A stretch of DNA of 64,000 bases from Gemmatimonadota bacterium. Lineage in GTDB: Bacteria; Gemmatimonadota; Gemmatimonadetes; Gemmatimonadales; Gemmatimonadaceae. The stretch's first letter is position 1; every line of letters begins with the position of its first letter. The notes beneath the pieces were generated by a model that did not search any database, was not told the origin of the DNA, and worked only from the letters and a program-made list of their open reading frames with translations. Below, in pieces: positions 34,927-42,794 of this stretch. The position numbers and the translations under genes were made by a program. The stretch is taken from positions 371,703 through 435,702 of the forward strand of contig JAZKBK010000002.1 in the NCBI GenBank assembly GCA_040388625.1, written 5' to 3'.

Positions 34927-35091
34927 CCATTCCTCCAACTTGAAATCGTGCGAGATTCTGGGGAGCTGTAGTGTGCGGGCGCGAAGATAGTGCGCGCGCG
35001 GCGCACTCGCAACGCTACGGGATCGTACAGACCACTGGCGCGACGGATGCAGGAGAGCGAACGTTTCCCGGTTGACGATAACTCCACCGAC

Positions 35092-36237
35092 ATGTCATTC
35101 GAAATAGCAAAGGAATTTCCCTGGGCCGCCAGCGGCACCCCTACGTATCTCAACGCTGCGGCGACCGGACCGTTGCCCGCGCGCACCGTCAGCGAGCTGG
35201 ATCGCTGGACTCGCCTTCGCGCGGAGCCGTGGAAGATCGCCCTGGACGAACAGTTTGCCGCACTGGCGAAGGCCCGCGAGCTGTGCGCCGGTCTGGTGGG
35301 CGCCGACCGTGATGAGATCGCTCTCATTCCCAATACGAGCACGGGACTCAACATCGCGGCGCAGGTCCTTCCGATCGCGCGAGACAAGGTGATCCTGGGA
35401 TACGACGGCGAGTTTCCTGCCAACGTGTATCCATGGATGGCGATTCAGCGCAGAGGCGGCGCACGATACGAACAGCTGAGCCTGCTTCCGAACGGGCTCC
35501 CCGATTGGGACGCGCTGCCAGCCAGGCTCGATCGCGGTGACGTTGCAGTTGTCGCGATATCGTGGGTGTCGTTCGTGTCCGGTGATCGCGCGGATCTGGC
35601 TGCCATAGGAACCATGTGCCGCGACCGCAAGATATGGTTCGTCGTCGATGCGATTCAGGGAGTGGGGACCACGTTGCTGGACGTGCATGCGTGTCACGTG
35701 GACGTGCTATCCTGCGGCGCACAGAAGTGGCTGTTGTCTCCCTGGGGATCCGGATTCTGCTACGTGCGACGGGAGTTGATTCGGATGCTGGAGCCCCGCA
35801 CCGTAGGCTGGCTCAGCGTGCGTGGCGCAGAGGACTTCTCGCACATGCTGGAGTACGATCTCACATACGAGGACGATGCCCGCAGGTTCGAGGTCGCGAC
35901 GATTCCATATCAGGACATGGTCGGGATGGATTCGAGCCTCGAGCTGCTGTACGAGATCGGCCTCGACGCAGTGGCGTCGCGGATCCATTCGCTGGCTGGC
36001 AGACTCGTCGAAGGGATGTCGGCGATACCAACCCTGTCGCTCTTGACGCCGCGCGAGGCGAGCCGCCGAGCGGGAATAGTCTCGTTCAGAGCGAAAGACG
36101 CCGAAACGATTTCGCGAAGGTTGAACGAACACAACGTATCGCACTCCATTCGTGGCGGCGGGGTGATTCGACTTGCTCCGCACATCTACAACACGGAGCA
36201 GCAGATCGATAGAGTACTGGCGCTGCTGGATGGTTAG
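35092..36237 (+). CDS. Class V aminotransferase (cysteine desulfurase/kynureninase-like)
   Basis: From ATG 35092 the product has 381 residues; earlier in-frame starts (35047, 34990) have no better ribosome site. TYLNAAATGPLP, IPNTSTGLNIAAQVL, AISWVSFVSGDRADL, VVDAIQGVGT and the PLP lysine in SCGAQKWLLSPWGSG are class V fold-type I signatures. RTVGWLSV and VIRLAPHIYNTEQQ complete the family. No active cysteine loop typical of IscS is evident, so isopenicillin-N-epimerase-like or kynureninase-like activity is more likely. The APC permease gene overlaps its end by 8 nt. Confidence 0.86.
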   Translation: MSFEIAKEFPWAASGTPTYLNAAATGPLPARTVSELDRWTRLRAEPWKIALDEQFAALAKARELCAGLVGADRDEIALIPNTSTGLNIAAQVLPIARDKVILGYDGEFPANVYPWMAIQRRGGARYEQLSLLPNGLPDWDALPARLDRGDVAVVAISWVSFVSGDRADLAAIGTMCRDRKIWFVVDAIQGVGTTLLDVHACHVDVLSCGAQKWLLSPWGSGFCYVRRELIRMLEPRTVGWLSVRGAEDFSHMLEYDLTYEDDARRFEVATIPYQDMVGMDSSLELLYEIGLDAVASRIHSLAGRLVEGMSAIPTLSLLTPREASRRAGIVSFRAKDAETISRRLNEHNVSHSIRGGGVIRLAPHIYNTEQQIDRVLALLDG

Positions 36238-37606
36238 CGGACCGGCGAGTACCATCGTGAACGACCGCTCGATCCCGAAGATCGGAGTGTTCGACGCGAC
36301 CATGCTCGTCATGGGCGGTATCGTCGGTGCCGGGATCTTCAGCAATCCCGCCGTGGTGGCGAACATGGTGCACAGCGGTGTGCTCATGATGATCGTGTGG
36401 ACGATCGGCGGAGTCATAGCGCTGGCCGGTGCGTTCGTGTACGCTGAGCTCGCGGCACGCCATCCCGCGCGCGGCGGACACTACGCGTACATGCGGGACG
36501 CCTTTCATCCCGCGATCGCGTTCATGTTCGGCTGGGCGATACTGCTGGTCGTGCAAACCGGTGGGATCGCCGCCGTATCGGTGATATTCGCGCGCTATTT
36601 TCTCGCGGTTGTTCCGTTGCCGATATCCGAGACGACGGTTGCGGTGCTGGCGCTTGCGCTGTTGACCGGAATCAATTGCGCGAATCTGCGCGCCGGCAAC
36701 AAGACTCAGAGTCTGTTCATGATTCTGAAGGTCGTCGCCATAGTCGCGATAATCGGGTGCGGTGTCGCCATAATGGCGCACGGTACCGCTTCGGAGTCGA
36801 TGAGCGGAACCATGCCGGTACACCCGTTCAGTGCGCTGGCGGCTGCGTTTACGCCGGTGATGTTCGCGTATGGTGGATGGCAAACCGCGAGCTTCGCGGC
36901 CGCTGACATGCGCGATCCCGCACGCGACCTTTCGCGCGCGATGCTTTACGGCGTGCTCGGAGTCGTGGCACTCTATCTTGCGGTGAACGCGGTATTTCTC
37001 CTCGCACTCGGCGCCGACGGGCTCGCGAGTACGGTGACGCCCGCCGCGGCCGTCGTCGATCACGTGTCGAGCCGGATGCATATCGGCGCCGAAGTGATGG
37101 CTGGCTGCATCGCGCTGTCGACGTTCGGCTTCCTGAGCCAGGGAATGTTCGCCACACCGCGCGTGTATCAAGCGATGGCAGCCGACGGATTGTTCTTCAA
37201 GGCAATCGCGCGTATCTCACCACGATCGCACACGCCAACGGTCGCGATAGCGCTTCAGGGGACGCTGTGCGCGATAGTCGCCGCGTCGGGAAGCTATGAA
37301 TCCATCATGAGCTACGTGACTTCGGTGGATTTCATCTTCTACGGACTGGCAGCGCTCGCACTGTTCGTATTTCGGGCGCGCGATCGTGAGCGTACGAGTG
37401 CAGTGGGATACACCGTGCCGGGTCACCCGTGGACCACGGCGTTCTTCATGATCGCGAGCTGGATAGTGGTGGGGACGACCATCTACAGCGATCCCAGGCA
37501 CAGCCTCATCGGAATCGGCGCACTGTCCCTGGGTGTGCCGACGTACTTCATCTGGATGCGATTGAGGAAGGCCGATCCGTCGATCGCGGTTGAGGCGCTG
37601 GACTAG
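36230..37606 (+). CDS. APC-family amino acid permease
   Basis: From ATG 36230, overlapping the aminotransferase stop, the product has 458 residues and about 12 transmembrane segments. GVFDATMLVMGGIVGAGIFS contains the APC Gly-rich helix 1, YAELAARHPARGGHYAYM is the conserved AYAELG-like block, and AYGGWQTASFAA and FLSQGMFATPRVYQAMAADG are also typical. It likely imports an amino acid and could feed the coupled PLP enzyme. GTG 36257 is an alternative start. Confidence 0.87.
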   Translation: MVSGPASTIVNDRSIPKIGVFDATMLVMGGIVGAGIFSNPAVVANMVHSGVLMMIVWTIGGVIALAGAFVYAELAARHPARGGHYAYMRDAFHPAIAFMFGWAILLVVQTGGIAAVSVIFARYFLAVVPLPISETTVAVLALALLTGINCANLRAGNKTQSLFMILKVVAIVAIIGCGVAIMAHGTASESMSGTMPVHPFSALAAAFTPVMFAYGGWQTASFAAADMRDPARDLSRAMLYGVLGVVALYLAVNAVFLLALGADGLASTVTPAAAVVDHVSSRMHIGAEVMAGCIALSTFGFLSQGMFATPRVYQAMAADGLFFKAIARISPRSHTPTVAIALQGTLCAIVAASGSYESIMSYVTSVDFIFYGLAALALFVFRARDRERTSAVGYTVPGHPWTTAFFMIASWIVVGTTIYSDPRHSLIGIGALSLGVPTYFIWMRLRKADPSIAVEALD

Positions 37607-37632
37607 CCACGCGCGGATGCATCCGCGCGTGG
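37607..37632. repeat. Perfect 26-bp palindrome between convergent genes
   Basis: CCACGCGCGGATG followed by its reverse complement gives a perfect palindrome centred at 37619/37620. It combines the module C end (CCACGCGC) with module B (GCGCGGATGCATCCGCGC) of the dispersed repeat. It lies between the APC permease stop and the PAS gene stop and could serve as a bidirectional 3' hairpin; no T run follows. Confidence 0.7.
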
Positions 37633-37641
37633 CAGTTGGAA

Positions 37642-38289
37642 TTACACAGGGTTGTCGCGCTCGAACTTCGCGAGCATCGGTTCCGTTTCCTTGGTATAGC
37701 AAACCGGGCAGATGCTGTGGCTGAAGCGTGTGTTCATCCGCTTGGATATGTAGCTCTCGACTGTCTGCCAGTAGTAATCGTCATCGCGAATCTTCTTGCA
37801 GTACGAACAGATCGGTACGATCCCCTGCAGCGTACGGATCTCGGCGAGCGCCGCCTGCAGCTCGGTCACGAGACGTTCGCGCTCATCGTCCGCCTGCTTC
37901 TTGGCTGTCACGTCGCGCGCCACGGAATAGATCGAGCGGCGTCCGGCGTCCGGCGCTGCATTCCATAGCAGCCATCGATAGCTGCCGTCCTTGCAGACGT
38001 ATCGGTTTTCGAAGGCGAGGGCGTGGCCACCTGCCCGCACCCTGGCGTTCTGCTCGAGGGTACGCGCGCGATCGTCCGGATGCACGAAGTCGATGAACGG
38101 CCGCGATCTCAGCTCATCGCATGTAAATCCGAGTGTGCGCTCCCATGCCGGATTGAGCCGCTTGAAGTAGCCGTTGAAATCCAGGCAACAGAGCATGTCG
38201 AGCGAAACCTCGAAAAAACGCTCCTCGAGATCGCTGACTGGCTCTATCGCGTCGTAGTCTGGACCTGAACGATGCGCGACCTCCTCCAT
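37642..38289 (-). CDS. PAS-domain protein with C-terminal CxxC motif tail
   Basis: From ATG 38289 (GGAGAGGGCAAGG ribosome site) the product has 215 residues. A PAS domain covers about residues 20-140 (RFFEVSLDMLCCLDFNGYFK, NPAWERTLGFTCDEL, DFVHPDDRARTLEQ, RYVCKDGSYRWLLWNA). A coiled coil (DDERERLVTELQAALAEIRT) leads to the GIVPICSYCKKIRDD motif and HSICPVCYTKE, with cysteines in CxxC...CxxC spacing. This tail often ends PAS and response-regulator proteins. No histidine kinase, GGDEF or HTH output is present, so it may signal through its metal or redox tail or by partner binding. Cytoplasmic. Confidence 0.87.
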   Translation of the reverse strand: MEEVAHRSGPDYDAIEPVSDLEERFFEVSLDMLCCLDFNGYFKRLNPAWERTLGFTCDELRSRPFIDFVHPDDRARTLEQNARVRAGGHALAFENRYVCKDGSYRWLLWNAAPDAGRRSIYSVARDVTAKKQADDERERLVTELQAALAEIRTLQGIVPICSYCKKIRDDDYYWQTVESYISKRMNTRFSHSICPVCYTKETEPMLAKFERDNPV

Positions 38290-38450
38290 CACCTTGCCCT
38301 CTCCTGTCTGATTCGCCCTGCGGTCCGTGGTTGGCCCATGCGCCATAGTCGTGACGCTGGAATCTAGCCAGCGTCACGGGCATGCCAGGAGGCCGATGCC
38401 GCAGGTCGTAAAATCGTGCTGTTTCGCGGGATCCTGTAGATCCCGAACAA

Positions 38451-39755
38451 TTACCGAACTGTGATTTCCTGCAGCGCTTCGCGCGCGCGTGGATCCTGGG
38501 TACGTGAAAGCGACGCAATCGCTCGTCGGCGCAGCGTGTAATTGCTGTCGCTCTTCGCGATCGATATGAGCTTGTCGACAGATGCGCGATCGTTGCTCTG
38601 GCCATAGATGCGGATCAACGCTTCCTTGAGGCTTGGATCTTCCATGCTGTCGTAGAGCGCAATCGTCTGCGTCCGGCCGTTCGTGCTCCGCGCAGCGAGA
38701 TCCAGCGCGCGACGGCGCGTCTCCGCGGACATCTGCGAGTTGCGTGCAACGCCGAGGAGCCACTGAGTATCGGTAGTGGTTCCGCGCTGGCCGATCACAT
38801 CGAGCACTGCCGTACGCGCGCGGTCGCTCGTCATCGTTCCGAACGAGCTGCGCAGCAGGTCGATATCCTTGCCTGTTGCCTCACTGCCGCCGAGCCCGCG
38901 CACGACCGCTGCGAGTGTTGCGTCGGAGATGTCGGTGCGCGTCACTTCCTTGCGTAGAAAGTCGCGCGCGCGAGGATCGCCGGACTGCGATAGCGCCCTC
39001 ACGCTCTCCTCGCCGATCCAGGACGCCGAATTGTCTGTCGCCAACTGAATCAGAGACGGAATTCCGGCGCCGTGACCCACGCGGCCTAGCATGTTGAGCG
39101 CGGAGCGGCGCAGCGACTGGGTCTCGTTCTCGTCGCGTGATATGCGTAACAGCAGATCGGTTGCCTGCGCAGTCTGCGCCCGGGAGTCGCTGCCATCGTC
39201 GCGCGCGAGCCACGAAAGCGCCGCGCGGCGGGTATCGGATGGACGGTTCTGGTCGCGCGCGATGCTGACGAGGGCCGGCGTAATATCGACGCCATCGGCA
39301 ATAGCCGCGGGCAGAATCGCCTGCCGGCTTGCACGGCCGTCGGTATTCGTTGCGAGTGACATTAGATAGTCCGAAGCCTCGCGTCCCGGCACAGTCCCGA
39401 GATCGGTAGCGCCTTCCGCAGTGTGCAATGGACCGGCAACTGTCTGGATATTCGTGACCACGCCATCCGCGCGGTCGATCACCACACGAACCGGTCCCGC
39501 CGCGCACGGTTGACTCGTGACGCCGTTGATGACGTTCACCTGGCCGTAGTACGATGAGCCGCCACCGGTCGAGAGAAATGCCTGACCATCACCGCATACA
39601 TCGGGGCGACCTGCAAATTCGAACTGCACGCGTGTCGCGGAACTCGAATTGATGCGCGACGTGAGCGACTGCGCACCGAGCGTTTCCGGCGCGCCGCTGA
39701 ACGAAGCGGCGAGCGCGAGCGCGCCAGCGCCGATGAGGAATCCATGTGTCGTCAT
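38451..39755 (-). CDS. Secreted HEAT-repeat protein (distal)
   Basis: The product has 434 residues with a signal peptide (LIGAGALALAASFSGAPETLGA). A beta-rich N-terminal region (residues about 30-115) is followed by HEAT-type helical repeats, for example TRRAALSWLARDDG, SLRRSALNMLGRVG, SVRALSQSGDPRARDFLRKEV and TRRRALDLAARSTNG. HEAT arrays mediate protein binding; no catalytic motif is seen. Its ATG overlaps the stop of the upstream HEAT gene by 4 nt. Last gene of the ECF sigma operon and probably periplasmic. Confidence 0.86.
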   Translation of the reverse strand: MTTHGFLIGAGALALAASFSGAPETLGAQSLTSRINSSSATRVQFEFAGRPDVCGDGQAFLSTGGGSSYYGQVNVINGVTSQPCAAGPVRVVIDRADGVVTNIQTVAGPLHTAEGATDLGTVPGREASDYLMSLATNTDGRASRQAILPAAIADGVDITPALVSIARDQNRPSDTRRAALSWLARDDGSDSRAQTAQATDLLLRISRDENETQSLRRSALNMLGRVGHGAGIPSLIQLATDNSASWIGEESVRALSQSGDPRARDFLRKEVTRTDISDATLAAVVRGLGGSEATGKDIDLLRSSFGTMTSDRARTAVLDVIGQRGTTTDTQWLLGVARNSQMSAETRRRALDLAARSTNGRTQTIALYDSMEDPSLKEALIRIYGQSNDRASVDKLISIAKSDSNYTLRRRAIASLSRTQDPRAREALQEITVR

Positions 39756-41245
39756 TTGTCGATGATGTCGAGGAGGAGTTTGGTGACACGTGGATCCTTC
39801 TTGCGTGACAGAGCAGATATCGCCTGCCGGCGCATGCTCGGGTCGGTACTCGTGCGCGCGATGTCGATGAGCTTGTCGGCGGCTTGCGGCTCCGGCCGCT
39901 GGTCCAGGAGCGAGATGATCTCATCCCGCGTGGATCTGTCGGCCGACGCATCGTACATCTTGATCAGGTCGGAGAGCTGCAGATCCTTCTTGCCTGCATA
40001 GTGAAGTGCGGTGATACGTACGTCGTTCGACACGTCGGTGCGTGTCATGAGGCTGCGGAGTGCCTGGGTCGATGCAGGCGACTGTTGCGCGGCAAGCGAT
40101 CGCACGGCAATACGTTGAAGCGGAGCCTTGTCCGTAGTCGTCGTCGCGAATCCCACGAGCGCTGCAGTCGCGCGGTCGTCCGGCGCACGGCCGAGCAGGC
40201 GGATCGCTTCCGCGCGTACTTCCAGTGATGGGTCGCTTTTGGCTGCGCCGATCAGCAGATCGGTGTTGTGCGCGTCATTCGAACGTGCAATCAGCCCGAG
40301 CGCACCGCGGCGAAGCGGCGCCGAACAGCTGTCGCGGCGCGCGAGCACCTTCGCGATGGCCGGATCGGCGTTCTTCGGATCCATCTGTACGAGCGCGTTC
40401 AGCGCCTCCACGCGCAGCTGCGCATCTTCGTCATCGCACGATGCTGCACTCGAATCAGCCGTTCGGGCGATCTGCGCCGCGGCAGTTGCGTCGCCGCGAG
40501 CCGCGAGCGCGCCACGAATTCGTGTTGCAAGCACCGCCGCTTCCCTGTCCGATGATCTCACTGCATCCATATAGAACGTCATTGCGCGCGATCCGCCGTC
40601 TTCGGCAGCGGGAGTGGCAATCGTCATTTTCATTTCTTTCGCTCTCACTCTCGCTCTTTCAGGCGCGGTCGCGCTATGCGTTCCAGCGGAGTCGAGTGCC
40701 TGCAGCGCCTCGTGCAGATCGGCGATGCCACCGATGCGATAGAGTGCAAATGCACGCCAGTACGCGGCGTCCGCACGGTACTGCGAAGTCGGGTACTGGC
40801 GTGTGATCTGCGCGAACAACTGAGCGGCGCGACGGTAGTCACCCGAGTTGAGAGTCTGGCGGGCGAGACGGTAGAGTGAATCGGCTGGATCATCCGCAGC
40901 CCATGATGCGCGCGGGGACTCGGCCATTCCGGCGAATGCGCGTGGTGCGTAGTCGAAGTCGAAATCAAGATCGGGAACTGATGCCGCGAGCGCCGCAGCC
41001 ATTGGCGCGAGCTTCGCCCTGACCATCCATGCGTCGTCCTCTGCAATATGCGCGGCGGAGGCCGCCAGATTGCGAGGCAGATCGGTGTCGATCCAGTCGA
41101 GCTGCTTGAGATCGTCGAGTCTCCCGCGCGGCAATATTTCTGTCGGCGGTGCGGGGGCGATCGCAGGTGCGGGTGTCTGGGCTGGCGCGGCCGCCGCGAG
41201 AAGCGACATGGCCGAAGTAAGCGAGACGAGTGTGTAGATGCGCAT
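39752..41245 (-). CDS. Secreted TPR plus HEAT-repeat protein (proximal)
   Basis: From ATG 41245 the product has 497 residues with a signal peptide (VSLTSAMSLLAAAAPAQ). An N-terminal TPR/YbgF-like segment (SLYRLARQTLNSGDYRRAAQ, LFAQITRQYPTSQYRADAAY) precedes HEAT-like repeats from about residue 190 (DAQLRVEALNALVQMDPKNA, LRRGALGLIARSNDA, VRAEAIRLLGRAPDDRATAA). It is 14 nt from the anti-sigma-like gene and overlaps the next HEAT gene by 4 nt. It may receive or scaffold an envelope signal sensed by the ECF system. Confidence 0.86.
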   Translation of the reverse strand: MRIYTLVSLTSAMSLLAAAAPAQTPAPAIAPAPPTEILPRGRLDDLKQLDWIDTDLPRNLAASAAHIAEDDAWMVRAKLAPMAAALAASVPDLDFDFDYAPRAFAGMAESPRASWAADDPADSLYRLARQTLNSGDYRRAAQLFAQITRQYPTSQYRADAAYWRAFALYRIGGIADLHEALQALDSAGTHSATAPERARVRAKEMKMTIATPAAEDGGSRAMTFYMDAVRSSDREAAVLATRIRGALAARGDATAAAQIARTADSSAASCDDEDAQLRVEALNALVQMDPKNADPAIAKVLARRDSCSAPLRRGALGLIARSNDAHNTDLLIGAAKSDPSLEVRAEAIRLLGRAPDDRATAALVGFATTTTDKAPLQRIAVRSLAAQQSPASTQALRSLMTRTDVSNDVRITALHYAGKKDLQLSDLIKMYDASADRSTRDEIISLLDQRPEPQAADKLIDIARTSTDPSMRRQAISALSRKKDPRVTKLLLDIIDK

Positions 41246-41258
41246 GTTCGGTGAATCC

Positions 41259-42092
41259 TCAGTCAGTGGTGCTGGCTTCAATCGTCGCGTCATGGACGCG
41301 CGGAAGTACGTCGTGGGCGGTGAGTGTCTGATGTATCAATTGCAGATCCGTTCCATTGCGCTGGCCGCGCAGACGCGCGACTTGCGCCAGCACCAGCTCG
41401 AGATCTTCCAGCAGTCTGTGTAGCGTGGGATCGCTGCCAGCCTTTGAATCGAGCAGCAGATGCGTCTGGGTAAGCAGCTCGCCGGCGCGCGTTGCTACCG
41501 CCGTATCGGACTCGGCCGCCGCCCGGTCGGACGGCAGCGAGGCGAGCAGTACCGTGGTCTGCGTGAGGTACCGGCTCATCTCGGATCCGCCGCCTGCATC
41601 GTTGAACTGAGATGCGAGTCGCGCCGCGGCCAGATCCCGCGAGTCAGACGTCGCGACTGAATGTGCATTCTGTATCCGTGCATTTTCGCGAGATGGAATC
41701 GTGCTCGCGACACTCTTCGAGTTTTCCGTGTTCGAGTTTTGCGTGTTCGACGGAGTCGCGTCTGCGGACGCAATCTGTTGTGTTGCCGGAGTTGCAGCGG
41801 CCGGTGAAGCAACGACTCGCGTTACGATGGTGCGCGGTGCCGCGTACCAGCCAAGACCAACACCGAATACGAGAGCAGCCGCTGCAGCGAGGGTGGGGAT
41901 GAGCCAGCGTGACGCGCGCGTGTGAAGAACGAGCCGCGGTTTCGCGTCGCCGAAAACCCGCTCCTCGATCTGTAGCCACATTGCGTCGAGCGGAGGCTCG
42001 GGTGGTCGTCGTGAGGCGGCCAGTGTCTGCCGGATCGTCTCATTCATTCGTTCCTCTTCCATCGCAGTCCTCTCTCCATCCCTGGACGTCAT
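41259..42092 (-). CDS. Putative membrane anti-sigma factor
   Basis: The product has 277 residues. ATG 42092 overlaps the sigma gene stop (ATGA), a coupled start; ATG 42062 also has a ribosome site. The N-terminal 60 residues are cytoplasmic (RQTLAASRRPPEPPLDAMWL), one transmembrane helix follows (LIPTLAAAAALVFGVGLGWY), and a long Ser/Thr/Asn-rich periplasmic region with helices (ELLTQTHLLLDSKAGSDPTL) ends the protein. No HxxxCxxC zinc anti-sigma motif is present, so the anti-sigma role rests on the position after an ECF sigma gene and topology. Confidence 0.7.
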   Translation of the reverse strand: MTSRDGERTAMEEERMNETIRQTLAASRRPPEPPLDAMWLQIEERVFGDAKPRLVLHTRASRWLIPTLAAAAALVFGVGLGWYAAPRTIVTRVVASPAAATPATQQIASADATPSNTQNSNTENSKSVASTIPSRENARIQNAHSVATSDSRDLAAARLASQFNDAGGGSEMSRYLTQTTVLLASLPSDRAAAESDTAVATRAGELLTQTHLLLDSKAGSDPTLHRLLEDLELVLAQVARLRGQRNGTDLQLIHQTLTAHDVLPRVHDATIEASTTD

Positions 42093-42622
42093 TGGTCCCT
42101 CAAAGCCGTCAGCGTGTCACGCAACTTTGCGCGTGCATGAGCGACGCGTGTCTTGGACGTTCCTTCCGCAATCGACAACGCGTCAGCGATTGCAGCGTGT
42201 GTATAGCCTTCCAGATCGTGCATGATGAGCGGTGTGCGATACATCTCCGGCAGCTCATCCACCGCGCGTTCAAGGCGGCTCGCCAGCTCGGCGTCATGCC
42301 CGTCATCGCCAGCGGCAACCTCGCGCGCTTCTTCCATGTCCACGAAGCGAGCCGACCGCCGACGCTGGCTTCTCAATGCCTGCAGCACGACGGACACCGC
42401 GATTCGATGAATCCATGTCCCGAACGCCGCTTCCTGCCGGAATCCATTCAGCCTGGAGAAGGCACGAACGAAGGTGTCCTGAGTGCATTCTCGCGCCATA
42501 TCCTCGTCGCACGTCATGCGATACGCCAACCGATAAACTCTCGAGGCATGAGCGTCGTACAGCTCGCGGCCGGCCAGCCGGTCGCCTTCCAGCACCCGTG
42601 CGATCAGGTGCGCTTCACTCAT
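42089..42622 (-). CDS. ECF-family RNA polymerase sigma factor
   Basis: The product has 177 residues. Region 2 is visible as LYDAHASRVYRLAYRMTCDE and DEDMARECTQDTFVRAFSRL (DAxExxQDTFxRAF), and region 4 as ELPEMYRTPLIMHDLEGYTH then IADALSIAEGTSKTRVAHAR, an HTH. Length and motifs fit a SigE-like ECF factor without extra domains. It would direct RNA polymerase to stress or envelope genes. First gene of the operon with anti-sigma-like and two HEAT genes, divergent from the penicillin acylase gene. Confidence 0.94.
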   Translation of the reverse strand: MSEAHLIARVLEGDRLAGRELYDAHASRVYRLAYRMTCDEDMARECTQDTFVRAFSRLNGFRQEAAFGTWIHRIAVSVVLQALRSQRRRSARFVDMEEAREVAAGDDGHDAELASRLERAVDELPEMYRTPLIMHDLEGYTHAAIADALSIAEGTSKTRVAHARAKLRDTLTALRDQ

Positions 42623-42794
42623 GCGCCGCTACCGCTGGATGGTGGTACTGGAAAGCTCCCAAGGTTACAGTGGTCGTCGGCCCCCAATCTCACGGTGGAC
42701 TGAGGGGTTGGATGCCGGCTATCCGAAAAGCGTTCACTGAGGGTCGCTCCGGGGCAAATCCGGCTCGGCGCTGTATCTTACTCGCACTCCAATC

